64,000 nucleotides of DNA from CAWJKP01 sp963843465 (GTDB taxonomy: Bacteria; Planctomycetota; Planctomycetia; Pirellulales; Thermoguttaceae), in contig CAWJKP010000007.1 in the NCBI GenBank assembly GCA_963843465.1, positions 659,774 to 723,773 of the forward strand, in the 5' to 3' direction. Within the stretch, counting starts at the first letter, position 1, and the number at the start of each line of letters is the position of its first letter. This document shows positions 26,933-36,975 of this stretch, one piece after another. The notes beneath the pieces are model-generated. The model did not search any database and had not been told where the DNA came from. It saw only the letters and a program-made list of their open reading frames with translations. The position numbers and the translations under genes were made by a program.

Positions 26933-27114
26933 GGATGGTCCGCCCCGGCGGTCGTCACCGACCCATCTTTTTTGCGCTCAACCACCCATAGGACTGCGGA
27001 CGAACAGACTGCGAATGGTGAGAATCCGCAAGAACGTGACACGAGCCTCAAACCGGCCCAAAAAAGCCCAGAGGCATCGGACGTAAGTCTAACTTCCGAT
27101 TGCTCTTAGGTTAG

Positions 27115-27187
27115 TGAGGCTGGTGGGACTCGAACCCACGGCCTACGGATTAAAAGTCCGTTGCTCTACCGACTGAGCTACAGCCTC
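27115..27187 (-). tRNA. tRNA-Lys (anticodon TTT)
   Basis: 73 nt. Acceptor stem GAGGCTG pairs with CAGCCTC; D arm GCTC-AGTCGGTAGA-GC; anticodon stem ACGGA/TCCGT around the loop CTTTTAA (anticodon TTT); T arm GTGGG-TTCGAGT-CCCAC; discriminator A. The 3' CCA is not encoded. Confidence 0.96.
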
Positions 27188-27533
27188 AAACAATTATGGG
27201 CTAAGTAGTTACGTCACAGGATTCATTTCTCGACTCGGCCGCTACTCGCCCATCGTTTCCCGAGCCGCTGTTTGGGGCCATTCTTGGCACCATTCTGCTC
27301 GGCGCCGGGAAGGTAGAGATTATACATCGTCCCGGGGTTCCGTCGAGCCAGGCGAGCATAGCGCGATCCATCATCACGCGGACGGCTGGACCGTGCGGCG
27401 AGGGAGCACCCCTTGATCTGGGCGCCGCTAAGTTCGGCGTCTACTGGGCGAGGCTGCCGGGGATCCAGGCCGTACCGCTCGGTGTCGATCCGCCAGATTG
27501 CGACTGGCAGGTCGTGTGGTCATGATTTACGTG
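27188..27533. other. Intergenic region between tRNA-Lys and the TPR gene
   Basis: About 345 nt. No gene, repeat or clear promoter was recognised; it should contain the promoters of both flanking genes, which diverge. Confidence 0.5.
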
Positions 27534-29093
27534 ATGGCAACGATTTCCGAAGCATTGGCGATTGCGATTCAGCACCATCAAGCCGGTCGGCTGCAAGCTG
27601 CCGAGCAAATCTATCGGCAAATTCTCGCGGTCGAGCCAAATCACGCGGATGCGATCCATCTTTTCGGCGTGATTGCTTACCAAGCGGGCAAGCTGGACCA
27701 GGCGATCCGGTGCTACCGCCGGGCACTGGAACTGAAGCCGGACTATGCCGCGGCGTGCAACAACCTTGGCAATGCGCTGAGAGACCAGGGGAAGTTGGAC
27801 GAAGCGGTCGCCTGCTACCGCCGGGCCCTGGAACTGAAGCCGGATTTTGCCGAGGCGCACAACAACCTGGGCGCTGCCTTCAAAGACCAGGGGAAGCCCG
27901 ACGAAGCGATCACCTGCTGCCGCCGGGCACTGGAACTGAAGCCGGATTATGCCGAGGCGCACAACAACCTGGGCACTGCGTTGAACGACCAGGGGAAACT
28001 GGACGAAGCAGCCGCCTTTTACCGCCTGGCACTGGAACTGAAGCCGGACTATGCCGAGGCACACAACAACCTGGGCAATGCGCTGAAGGACCAGAGGAAG
28101 CTGGACGAAGCGGTCGCCTGCTGCCGCCGGGCACTGGAACTGAAGCCGGACTATGCCGAGGCGCACGGCACTCAATCGTTATTGTCGCTGCTGACCGGGG
28201 ATTTCCCACGCGGCTGGGCCGAATACCAGTGGCGTTGGGAAACCAAACGGTGCCCGCGGCGCGACTTTTCGCAGGCACTCTGGGACGGGCGGCCGCTGCA
28301 AGGAAGAACCATCCTCCTCCATGCCGAGCAGGGGCTGGGCGATGCCATCCAGTTCGTCCGCTACGTTCCCCTGGTCAAGCAGCGAGGTGGAGTCGTGATC
28401 GTCGAATGCCCAAAGCGGCTCTTGTCTCTCTTGAGAAGTTGCGCGGGCATTGATCGGTTGGTGGGACGAGGCGACGATCTCCCCCCCTTTGACGTCCACG
28501 CCCCGCTGTTGAGCCTGCCCGGCGTATTCTGCACATCCCTGGAAACGATACCCGCCGACGTTCCCTATCTCTTTGCCGACCCGGGACGCGTCGCGCACTG
28601 GCGGCAGGAACTGGGCGGCATCGCCGGTTTCAAGATCGGCATTGCCTGGCGAGGGAATCCCAAGAATCCAAACGACCGCAATCGCTCCATTCCGCTGGGC
28701 CGTTTTGAGCCCTTGGCCCGGTGCTGCGGAGTCCGACTCTTGAGCCTGCAAAAAGGAGTGGGCGTGGAGGAGTTACAAGACCTGGCCGGCCGGTTTCCCA
28801 TCACGGAGGTGGGCAGCCGCCTGGACGACTTCATAGACACGGCTGCCGTGCTGGTGAATCTGGACCTGGTGATCACCTGTGATACGGCCGTCGCCCACCT
28901 GGCAGGGGCTCTGGGTGTTCCCGTGTGGGTCGCAATCCCCTTCGTCCCCGATTGGCGCTGGCTGCTGGACCGCAGCGACAGCCCCTGGTATCCCACGCTA
29001 CGCCTGTTCCGGCAGAAGAAGTTGAGGGACTGGGCGGGCGTGTTCGAGGAGATCAAAGCGGAGTTGTGCGTGCGACTCCAGTCTGCAGAGTAG
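27534..29093 (+). CDS. TPR protein with C-terminal glycosyltransferase-9-like domain
   Basis: About 519 codons from the ATG at 27534 (MATISEALAIAIQHHQAGRL); ATG 27522 is an alternative. Six to seven TPR units of 34 residues (consensus NNLGNALKDQGKLDEAVACY, RRALELKPDYAEAH) are followed by a domain with LLHAEQGLGDAIQFVRYVP, IGIAWRGNP, and DLVITCDTAVAHLAGALG, the heptosyltransferase/GT9-like pattern found in TPR-O-GlcNAc-like proteins. A role in glycosylating proteins or glycans is likely; the substrate is unknown. The TPR-coding DNA is nearly identical from unit to unit. Confidence 0.87.
   Translation: MATISEALAIAIQHHQAGRLQAAEQIYRQILAVEPNHADAIHLFGVIAYQAGKLDQAIRCYRRALELKPDYAAACNNLGNALRDQGKLDEAVACYRRALELKPDFAEAHNNLGAAFKDQGKPDEAITCCRRALELKPDYAEAHNNLGTALNDQGKLDEAAAFYRLALELKPDYAEAHNNLGNALKDQRKLDEAVACCRRALELKPDYAEAHGTQSLLSLLTGDFPRGWAEYQWRWETKRCPRRDFSQALWDGRPLQGRTILLHAEQGLGDAIQFVRYVPLVKQRGGVVIVECPKRLLSLLRSCAGIDRLVGRGDDLPPFDVHAPLLSLPGVFCTSLETIPADVPYLFADPGRVAHWRQELGGIAGFKIGIAWRGNPKNPNDRNRSIPLGRFEPLARCCGVRLLSLQKGVGVEELQDLAGRFPITEVGSRLDDFIDTAAVLVNLDLVITCDTAVAHLAGALGVPVWVAIPFVPDWRWLLDRSDSPWYPTLRLFRQKKLRDWAGVFEEIKAELCVRLQSAE
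27690..28165 (+). repeat. 102-bp tandem repeats encoding TPR units
   Basis: Five consecutive 102-bp units begin around CGCCGGGCACTGGAACTGAA and GCCGGACTATGCCGAGGCGC with very few differences, indicating recent duplication or homogenisation by recombination. Confidence 0.85.
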
Positions 29094-29212
29094 GCGTTGT
29101 CGGCGCGATCCAAGGTGCGCTGGCCGTTGGAGGCGGTCCTCGGCGCCGTCAATGCTCGAACGGGTCCGCAGAATATCTTCGACGAGGCAGTCCGATATCT
29201 CGGTAATAGTCG

Positions 29213-30979
29213 CTAGAACTCGCTTTGATATTTCTTCGTCATGCCGGCGCGAATCTCCGCCGTTGCAGCGTCGATCTCCATGCCGATTTGCTGGACGTCC
29301 CCGGCCGCGGTTGCCGTTTCATACGCCCGCACCTGGTGTTTGGCAGCCCACTTCTCCTCGTACGTCATCGGCCGGGCAAAAGTCGGCCCGCGGCTCTCAT
29401 AGGTGATTTCACCGCCCTCCTGGCCAGGTCCACGGTAGCTTCCCCGAGCAACAGTCGTCCTGCCGGTCGTCATGGTCACAGGCTGGTTGGCAGCCGCCAC
29501 CTGTTCCGCATGAGAGCGGATGTTCGCTCCCTTGATGGACATCGAGGCCTTGCGCAACTGGTTGGCCACATAGGAGCCGTAGCCGAGCATCTGATCGTCG
29601 ACGTTCAGCAGGGGAAGGCGATCGATCTTGCGCGCGTAGTTCTGATACCATTGGCCGACCTGGCCCATCGTCCTGGCGGTGCGGTTCCTCCCGCGAAGGT
29701 CGTTGAGCAGGTGACCGGTCGAATGAAAGTACTGTTGCGTGGATTGGATTATCGCCTGCAGGTAGCTCGGGTCGATTTCCGGCGTCGGTGGGACGGGACC
29801 GGCGGATGCGTCGCCGGGGGACGGGCCTTGGCGGGGACTGCTTTCGGGCGCCTTGGCGACTTGGGGCGGACCACTTTCCTTTGCCTGCGGACCCGGTTTG
29901 GAAGCCACGTCGGGAGGAGGCGTGACTGGCTTTCCGCCGGCTTCCGGCAGCTTGGCGACTTTGGCAGCAGGGATTTTTGCCGCCGGCTGACCGCCCTGGA
30001 CGGGCCGGGCCTCGCAAAGTCCGCACAGTGCCGACGTGGGCAGGTCGATGAGGCTCGACAGACGCGTCAGGCCGCTGCTGCTGAGATAACCTCCGAACAT
30101 GACTCGGTTACCCTCGACCTCGGTCTTCCAATCCTCGAATTCATTGAGCATCAGTCCCCGCTGTGCCACCATCGCCAGGAACAGCGGCTTGGTGATCCCC
30201 GACAACAGCGAAGCGTCCTGTTGGAGATCCAGCTTGATCTTGCCGAACGCCCGTTTCTCGAACTTCACGCCGAGCATCAGGCCCTTGACGCCTTGGAGCA
30301 GCCGGGCCAGCTCCGCCGGATCGATCTTGGCGCTGTTGAGCAACCCGGTGTCGAGGGTCCGGATTCCCTCTTGAACGTCCCCGAGGGCAGCCACGTCCGC
30401 CATGTCCAGGGCCATGATCATCTGCGTCCCGGCGGTTGCGTACCCTGCCGCCTCCTGGAGATAAGGCGACAGGTTCTTGCCGCTTCCTCGAATCCACTGC
30501 GATACCATCTGCCGATTGGCCGGAGTGAATCCGCCCAGACACCGGTCCGAGAACCGCACGAGGTAGCTGTCGTCCGGCAAACGCAGGGCGGCCGCGCCGG
30601 CCACCGTGTCGATCGTTCCACCATAACGCCGCGCGAGTTCCGACAGCGGCGGCGTGGAATCCATTCGCAGCAACGCCAGCTCCCAAATGGGGCGCATCGT
30701 TCGGAAGTCCATCTGCGCGGCGATGACCAGTTGACTGGCGCCGGGCGGGATGCTGATCAAACCCGCGGTGAATCGCTTCCCCGCATCTTCGCGCCAGCCT
30801 TCCTGGCGGGCCATGGGGCTATCCAACAGCTTCTGGATGTTGAACAGAACAAGGGCATTCGTCGAGTCGGGCAGGTGGCCGAACAGCTCGTCGAACTGTG
30901 CCTGCGCCGACCCCGCGACACTCACCCACCAAAAAACCACGGCGGCGGCGATCGAAACCATCGAGCGCGGTCTCATCAT
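29213..30979 (-). CDS. Secreted planctomycete protein of unknown function
   Basis: 588 codons. Signal peptide (SIAAAVVFWWVSVAGSAQAQ), an N-terminal domain of about 300 residues (FGHLPDSTNALVLFNIQKLL, QLVIAAQMD), a long Pro/Lys/Ala-rich linker (about 330-410), and a C-terminal helical domain. No known family recognised; the opening resembles planctomycete proteins that begin 'VPDDANAL...V'. The start codon overlaps the stop of the upstream gene (ATGATGA at 30976), so the two are translationally coupled. A second in-frame ATG follows immediately. Confidence 0.75.
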   Translation of the reverse strand: MMRPRSMVSIAAAVVFWWVSVAGSAQAQFDELFGHLPDSTNALVLFNIQKLLDSPMARQEGWREDAGKRFTAGLISIPPGASQLVIAAQMDFRTMRPIWELALLRMDSTPPLSELARRYGGTIDTVAGAAALRLPDDSYLVRFSDRCLGGFTPANRQMVSQWIRGSGKNLSPYLQEAAGYATAGTQMIMALDMADVAALGDVQEGIRTLDTGLLNSAKIDPAELARLLQGVKGLMLGVKFEKRAFGKIKLDLQQDASLLSGITKPLFLAMVAQRGLMLNEFEDWKTEVEGNRVMFGGYLSSSGLTRLSSLIDLPTSALCGLCEARPVQGGQPAAKIPAAKVAKLPEAGGKPVTPPPDVASKPGPQAKESGPPQVAKAPESSPRQGPSPGDASAGPVPPTPEIDPSYLQAIIQSTQQYFHSTGHLLNDLRGRNRTARTMGQVGQWYQNYARKIDRLPLLNVDDQMLGYGSYVANQLRKASMSIKGANIRSHAEQVAAANQPVTMTTGRTTVARGSYRGPGQEGGEITYESRGPTFARPMTYEEKWAAKHQVRAYETATAAGDVQQIGMEIDAATAEIRAGMTKKYQSEF

Positions 30980-31308
30980 TTGTCTCCTGTTCTAGGAACC
31001 TGGGTCTTGGGCGCCGAGGCTGGAGGGAGCCCCGGAAATATGTCGTGGTCCTTCAGGTCAAAGTCCTCGGCGGATTCCCTCCGGGGAGCGACGGCCGCCG
31101 GTCTTGCGTCAACCGCCTTTGCCGCCGTTGCTTGCTCCTCCGCAGGCGCCAGTCCCTCAGAACCAGTCTTGGAGTGCCTGGGGACGTCCTGGAGCATTTG
31201 CCGGGCGCGTTGCCCTTCGCATCGTATCCACCACGCGACAAGACCGACAAGAACCAATGCGGCCAAGACGCCGATCAGGTGAACGGACCGATTCACTTTC
31301 TTCTTCAT
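30976..31308 (-). CDS. Small single-span membrane protein coupled to the secreted protein
   Basis: About 110 codons from the ATG at 31308 (MKKKVNRSVHLIGVLAALVL), with one span (VHLIGVLAALVLVGLVAWWI) and a polar, Ala/Pro-rich tail (ESAEDFDLKDHDIFPGLPP). GGAAG lies upstream; an earlier in-frame ATG at 31353 is less likely. Its stop overlaps the next start. Function unknown; it is probably an anchor or partner of the downstream secreted protein. Confidence 0.7.
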   Translation of the reverse strand: MKKKVNRSVHLIGVLAALVLVGLVAWWIRCEGQRARQMLQDVPRHSKTGSEGLAPAEEQATAAKAVDARPAAVAPRRESAEDFDLKDHDIFPGLPPASAPKTQVPRTGDK

Positions 31309-32009
31309 TGGTTCTTCCGTCTCTATATCACTCTTCGGGCCTTTGCTGGGCATTGGGGAATTGCGGGTAATTTAGCCTTCAATATAGTGGTGAGCGCAGG
31401 GGAATGCCAACCCCCTTGATGAAGGGCGGTATGCCCTTGCGGGGGGGCTTGTCCTCGCGTGAGCGTTCAGGGGAAATCGCGGCTCTTCCGGTTCTGGGCG
31501 CAGGAGTCGTGAAACGCCCGCTCGTAGTTCCGCCTCGAGGCGGCATTCCGCCTAAAGGCGGGACTACGAGCGTCAGCGGCCCCTCCGGGTTGGCACCTAG
31601 AACCGGAAGAGCCGAAATCGCTGCCTGGATTGTGAACGGTGGCCTTCATTCTTCGGCGCCCGGGCTGCCCGGTTTGACCAGGAATGCTCCCGTTAATGCC
31701 GTCGCGACGAAGAGTGTACACGAGGAAATCGCCAAATTCCTGGCAGCCCTTCGGCCGAACGGCCGTGTCGGGGCCCTCGGGGCGCCCGCCCCGGCCGATC
31801 CCCAGCCCACCGCACCCGCGATCTCAGGCGGTGACGGGTGAGCTGGGGCGATGGGCAAGGTTCCAATCCATCGTCACATCGCTGGCCACCACAGCGATCG
31901 GCGGTTGGGTTTTCGTTCTTGGTTCGTCCAACGGTCAACTCCTTGTGGTTTCCCATAAGTCTGCCAGCCGGTCTCCGAGGGCACCGGTTGACTACCGCCA
32001 GAACTTCCA
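31309..32009. other. Intergenic region with nested palindromes
   Basis: About 700 nt between the STAND gene's 3' end and the small membrane gene. It holds the nested inverted repeat at 31480-31614. Short frames here translate the repeat and have no family features. Confidence 0.6.
31480..31614. repeat. Nested palindromic element, type C
   Basis: Outer arms CGGCTCTTCCGGTTCT (31480-31495) and AGAACCGGAAGAGCCG (31599-31614) are perfect complements. Inside is a second palindrome, CGCTCGTAGTTCCGCC... to ...GGCGGGACTACGAGCG (31519-31573). One element appears to have inserted inside another. Confidence 0.8.
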
Positions 32010-35000
32010 TCAGGGCCGATTCGTCGGTTCCGAGGTGGCAACCGCCAGTTGCGGTTCGTTTTCAGCCGGTAACGTGTTGCCGCCTTCCAGCGTGATGAGG
32101 CAGAGGTAGCTGCCCACCGCACCGGCCCATTTGCAGCCGGAGGGATGGGTAACGAGCTCTCCGAGGCTGGCCGGATACCAGGCGACTCGCTGGCTGCTGT
32201 CGGCCCGCTCAACGACGGTCTCCAGGCCGCGTGCCAGGGCCCGCAGCGGGAACGCCTGCGAGCCGGCGGCGATCGCACGCAGATCCCCTGAGCCTCGAAT
32301 CACCTCCAGGCACTGGCCGTTCGCAGCGTCCCACACCCGCACGGTCTCGTCCCAAGACCCGCTGACGATCCGATCCCCGTCAGGGGAAAAAGCCACGCTC
32401 CTCACCCCCTCTTCGTGCCCGCGCATGACGGCCAGGGCGCGGCCAAGGAAAAAACGTCGTATGAGTGGCCAAAACGTAGAACTATCGTCGGAACTAGCGT
32501 CCCACACCTGCACAGTCCCGTACAAAGAGCCGCCGACGATCCGATCCCCGCCAGGGGAAAAGGCCACGCTGCTCACATAGTTTTCGCGCCGCGCAAGACG
32601 GCCAGTTCCGCGCCGCTGCGGGCGTCCCACACCCGCACGGTCCCGTCCACAGAGCCGCTGGCGACCCGATCCCCGCCGGGGGAAAAGGCCATGCCCGTCA
32701 CCCGGTCTTTGTGCCCGCGCAGGACGGCCAGTTCCGCGCCGCTCGCAGCGTCCCACACCCGCACGGTGTGGTCCCAAGACCCGCTGACGATCCGATCCCC
32801 GCCAGGGGAAAAGGCCACGCCCATCACACCGCCTTCGTGCCCGCGCAAGACGGCCAGTTCCGCGCCGCTGCGGGCGTCCCACACCCGCACGGTCTTGTCC
32901 TCCGAGCCGCTGACGATCCGATCCCCGCCCAGGGAAAAGGCCACGCTCCTCACAAAGCCGTCGTGCCCGCGCAAGACGGCCAGTTCCGCGCCGCTGCGGG
33001 TGTCCCACACACGCACGGTCTTGTCCCAAGACCCGCTGACGATCCGATCGCCGCCAGGGGAAAAGGCCACGCTCAACACTGTGTTTTCGTGCCCGCGCAA
33101 GACGGCCAGTTCCGCGCCGCCGCGGGCGTCCCACACCCGCACGGTCTGGTCCCATGACCCGCTGACGATCCGGCCCCCGTCCGGGGAAAAGGCCACGCTA
33201 TTCACAAAATTTTCGTGCCCGCGCAAGACGGCCAGTTCCGCGCCGCTGCGGGCGTCCCACACCCGCACGGTCGTGTCGTTCGACCCGCTGACGATCCGAT
33301 CCCCGCCAGGGGAAAAGGCCACGCTTGTCACCAAGTATTCGTGCCCGCGCAAGACGGCCAGTTCCGCGCCGCTGCGGGCGTCCCACATCCGCACGGTCCG
33401 GTCGGCCGACCCGCTGACGATCCGCTCCCCGCCAGGGGAAAAGGCCACGCTCGTCACATCGCGTTCGTGCCCGCGCAAGGCGGCCAGTTCCGCGCCGCTG
33501 CGGGCGTCCCACACCCGCACGGTCTGGTCCCCAGACCCGCTGACGATCCGATCCCCGCCAGGGGAAAAGGCCACGCTTGTCACAAACATTTCGTGCCCGC
33601 GCAAGACGGCCAGTTCCGCGCCGCTGCGGGCGTCCCACACCCGCACGGTCCCGTCCCAAGACCCGCTGACGATCCGATCCCCGTCAGGGGAAAAGGCCAC
33701 GCCCGCCAACCCGTCTTCGTGCCCACGCAAGACGGCCAGTTCCGCGCCGCTGCGGGCGTCCCACACCCGCACGGTCTTGTCCCCAGAGCCGCTGACGATC
33801 CGATCCCCGCCAGGGGAAAAGGCCACGCTCCACACATAGCCTTCGTGCCCGCACAAGACGGCCAGTTCCGCGCCGCTGCGGGCATCCCACACCCGCACGG
33901 TGTGGTCCCAAGACCCGCTGACGATCCGATCTCCACCAGGGGAAAAGGCCACGCTGGTCGCCCAGCTTTCGTGCCCGCGCAAGACAGCCAGTTGCGCCGT
34001 GCCCAAGTGCATCGGCGGTGGGCGGAGGGAACGAAGCCAGGGGAATCCGGGTTCATCGCTCTCCTTCTGATGTCGCCAACGCTCCAGCAGGAGATAGAGT
34101 CGGGGCCCGGGCTGCTGCCAAGGGCGCAAGGGTGCCTCTCCCGCCCCCTGTCGGCCATCACCCTCACCCGCTGCCCCTCTCCCGGAGGGAGAGGGGAGAT
34201 AGTGCGCAGCCGCTTCGGGACAGTCGTACCACCAGCCACTGTTCCAGAGGCATTGGAACAGGCATTGGGGGTAGCCCTGTGCGTGCCGGGCGACAAACTG
34301 AGTATCCCGACGCAGGGCCTCTTCGAGGAGACGAAGGATGCGTCGTTGCGCCCTTGTCTCGGGGAGTATGTCCAAGGCCCGCGAGAAATCGACCACCAAC
34401 TCGAAGACCAACCCCGCTTCGTTCTCGGCTTCCAGGAACGGCAGCTTCTCGAACAGCCGTTCAATCCACTCGTAAGCCTGCTCGGTTTCGCTCGAAAGAC
34501 CGGCGGCCTTCGCTTCGCGGGCCAAGGCCAACAATTGGTTGGGCAGTTCCATGATCTTGCGGACATGGGCGGGGCGGGCACTGTCAGGAGGCTGCATCCG
34601 CCTCCGCTGCTCCTCGGGCGATTCGAGCCACCAGGGCTGCCGCCTGAAATAGCGGGCCAGCCGCCGATGCCACTGGTAACGCCGGGCCGGCGTCCCGGCG
34701 AACCGCTCTGCCACGTAGCTGCCGACCTGCCGATGGTAGAAGTGCAGCACGCTGCCGCCAGGGGCGCCGCGCTCAGTCAAGTAGGGCGCCAGGTCGTAGC
34801 GCAAGCGGGACCATAAGGCAATGGGAATCCGTTTGGCCTGCGGCGGCAGGGCGTGCTGCGCCGGCAATCAGCTTATGCCGGTAGTCCGGGTCGCGGAGCA
34901 GGATCTCCAGCAGTTCGGTTTCCACAAGCCCATAGCGGGCTGACACGAGATAAGCCAGGGCCGGCTCGACCAACGGCCCGTGCGCCGCGGGATGGCCCAA

Positions 35001-36941
35001 ACGGTCGAACAACGAGCGGAGCAATTCGGATACTGAGCCCCCGAGTTGCGGCGGTGAGTCATGCGATCGCCAGAGCCGCGCCTCCTCGAAGAGGATTCTC
35101 AGATACAATGGCCGGCGGCACTCCGTGGCCTCGGGGGCCAAAATGCGAGCATCCACCGCAGCCTGCTGCTCGTCAGTCAGCGTGCGGCCGGCCTGGTCGA
35201 GCCAGCGGGTCCACAGGAGTTGGGCCTCGGGAGGCGAGAGATGCTCGATCGGCGCGGAATTGTCCGGCATGAGGAACCCGCGCTGCTTGAGGACGGCGTA
35301 GGGCCGCCCCGCGGCCTCGTCATCAGGATCGGAGAGGCACGAGAGGACAAGCCGGGCGTGCGGCGGCAATGGGGTGGAGCGAATCCACCACAGCGAATCC
35401 GCGGCGTCGGCCGGATCGAGCTGATCGAGGGCATCGAGAAAGACGTGGATTGGCCGCTCGGCCGTGGCGTTTTTCAACTGCTCGTAGAATTCCTTTTCCA
35501 GCAGGCGGACGTCGGTCGGCAGCTCGTCGGCCAGCGGGAAGTGTTCGCGCAGCCCCTGGCAAAGGTCAATCAAGAGGGAACGCAGGTCGGATGAACGCTT
35601 GGTAATGCCCAGGAATCGCTCGACCACGATCGCCCCGGGTTGGGCGGCCGCCTCGCGGGCCGCGGCGGCCAGCAGGGCCGACTTCCCGCTGCCGGAGACG
35701 CCGTGCACGATGAAAGGCCGGTCGCTAAGGCCAGCGAGATAGGCCAGGATCTTGGCTTTCTCCGATTCGCGGCCGACAAAAACGCCTACCGGCGCCCGTT
35801 CCGCGGCGAACCGCTGGTGTTCCTCGCGCTCGCGCTTCAGGTCGCGGAGCACCTCGCCTGAGAGCGACGCCCCTGCCACGGTTTCCGGTACGCGATGGTA
35901 GTCGTCGATCTGCTGCTGGATGATCGGCAGCAGGCGGTCATGGACCTGTGTGCAGAGGAAATCAAGGTGATCGGTCGAGATCTCCAGGCGAGGTTCTCCG
36001 CCCGAATCTGAGGTCCGCTGGAGCGTGGCATGCTCCGGGGCCTCCAGATAGTTTTCGCCCAGCATCCGCCGGAGTTGCGCCTTCAGCGTCCGGACGGCTT
36101 CATGGAGGATGGGGTCGGTGTTTCCCGATTCCTCGACGTTAACGAAATCCCGGAGCGCCTCGCTTCCGGCGACGGCGCCGAGATTACCGATCTCGCGAAA
36201 AAGCCAGCACGTGTTGGGGGGCGTCGGCAACGCGCAAGGCCCCATGCCAGATTTCCTGCTCGGTGGCGGAGGCCTGGAACTTGACGAGCGATGGCAGCGG
36301 CCCATCCCGACGGGGAATGTGCTGGAACCGGCCAACAAGGTTGGCCGAACTCGGGGGAAAGGCCCGGTTGATGATGCGCCACAGCGACTTTTCCACGACT
36401 TCCCAGGGAGTGTCAGCCGCCTCAGGGTTGTCCCGTGTTTTGCGTGTTGCGAAAGTGTAATCATTGGTGTCCCCGGGCGGCCTGTCGTCCGGTCGGCGGG
36501 ACCGTAGTACGTACACCGGCGGGACGGCATTCTTGTCGCAGCGATACCACGTTTCCAGGGCCTCAAGCTCGCCTTGTGCGGTGGCTTCTGCTTTGAGGGA
36601 TTGGAACTCGGCCTCGGTAATTTCTTCCGGCAGCGGCCGCCAGCCGTAGCGGTCGCCCAGCAGAATCAGGAAGTTGGGTTGCGGGGAGACGTCCTGCGCC
36701 GGCGAAGTTCTTCCATGCAGATCCGCATCGTGCGGTGGTCGAGTCCCGCCTCGCCTGGCACGCCCCAGCGGAGGTCGATCGCCTGGAACTGAAAGCCTTG
36801 GGCCAGGCAAAACCGCTCCAGCTCCGGCCAGACGTGGTTCTGCAAGGCGTTGCGCTCGTGGACCAGGTCGCTGAAGGTGGAACTGACAAAGACCCGAATG
36901 ATCGGGCGAAAACGCGGCTTCGGACCGGCTGGCGTTGTCAT
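32010..36941 (-). CDS. STAND protein: DUF4062 + P-loop NTPase + 13 WD40 repeats (four frame breaks here)
   Basis: Read from the ATG at 36941. The DUF4062 domain (RVFVSSTFSDLVHERNAL, IDLRWGVPGEAG, FLILLGDRYGWRPLPEEI) is of the TEP1/NPHP3-like kind. It is followed by a signalling NTPase with Walker A GVSGSGKSALL (near 35,690) and Walker B IHVFLDALDQLDP, a helical winged region, then 13 WD40 repeats ending in a short C-terminal cap at 32010. About 1,640 residues in all. Such STAND ATPases detect a ligand with their repeats and oligomerise to trigger a response; bacterial relatives include antiphage sensors. Breaks: 36698-36703 (loss of G restores EELRRAQDVSPQPN), 36198-36202 (T-run), 34857-34862 (loss of GC restores LIAGAQHALPPQ), 32586-32594 (loss of one base in RGHENYV). 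It starts 35 nt after the SGNH hydrolase gene. Confidence 0.85.
32500..34005 (-). repeat. 126-bp tandem repeats encoding WD40 blades
   Basis: Twelve units with exact 126-bp spacing (for example starting at 32581, 32707, 32833, 32959 and so on to 33967). Each encodes LAVLRGHE-xxV-xSVAFSP, GGDRIVSGS-xDxTVRVWD, ARSGAE. Units differ mainly at the x positions. Confidence 0.95.
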
Positions 36942-36975
36942 GGGCGGAAAGCCTCGTCGAGCGTAACTGCGCTGA

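Larger units (their letters stand above)
26799..27114. other. Intergenic region after the two-component genes
   Basis: Holds the second copy of the flanking inverted repeat and a strong GC hairpin, followed by a plain stretch up to the tRNA. No gene recognised. Confidence 0.55.

Noticed and set aside
27413..28453. 346-codon plus-strand frame with GTEAGLCRGAQQPG repeats
   Set aside because: Alternative frame of the TPR repeats; the other frame encodes canonical TPR units and a GT9-like domain.
31404..31841. 145-codon plus-strand open frame
   Set aside because: Spans the nested palindrome; no family features or start signal.
32415..33839. Plus-strand open frame of repeated SAPLRASHTRTV units
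   Set aside because: Reverse reading of the WD40 repeats; the minus strand gives textbook WD40 blades.
32500..34005. Possible CRISPR-like array (regular 126-bp repeats)
   Set aside because: The whole unit is conserved and codes for WD40 blades; there are no short repeats separated by unique spacers.
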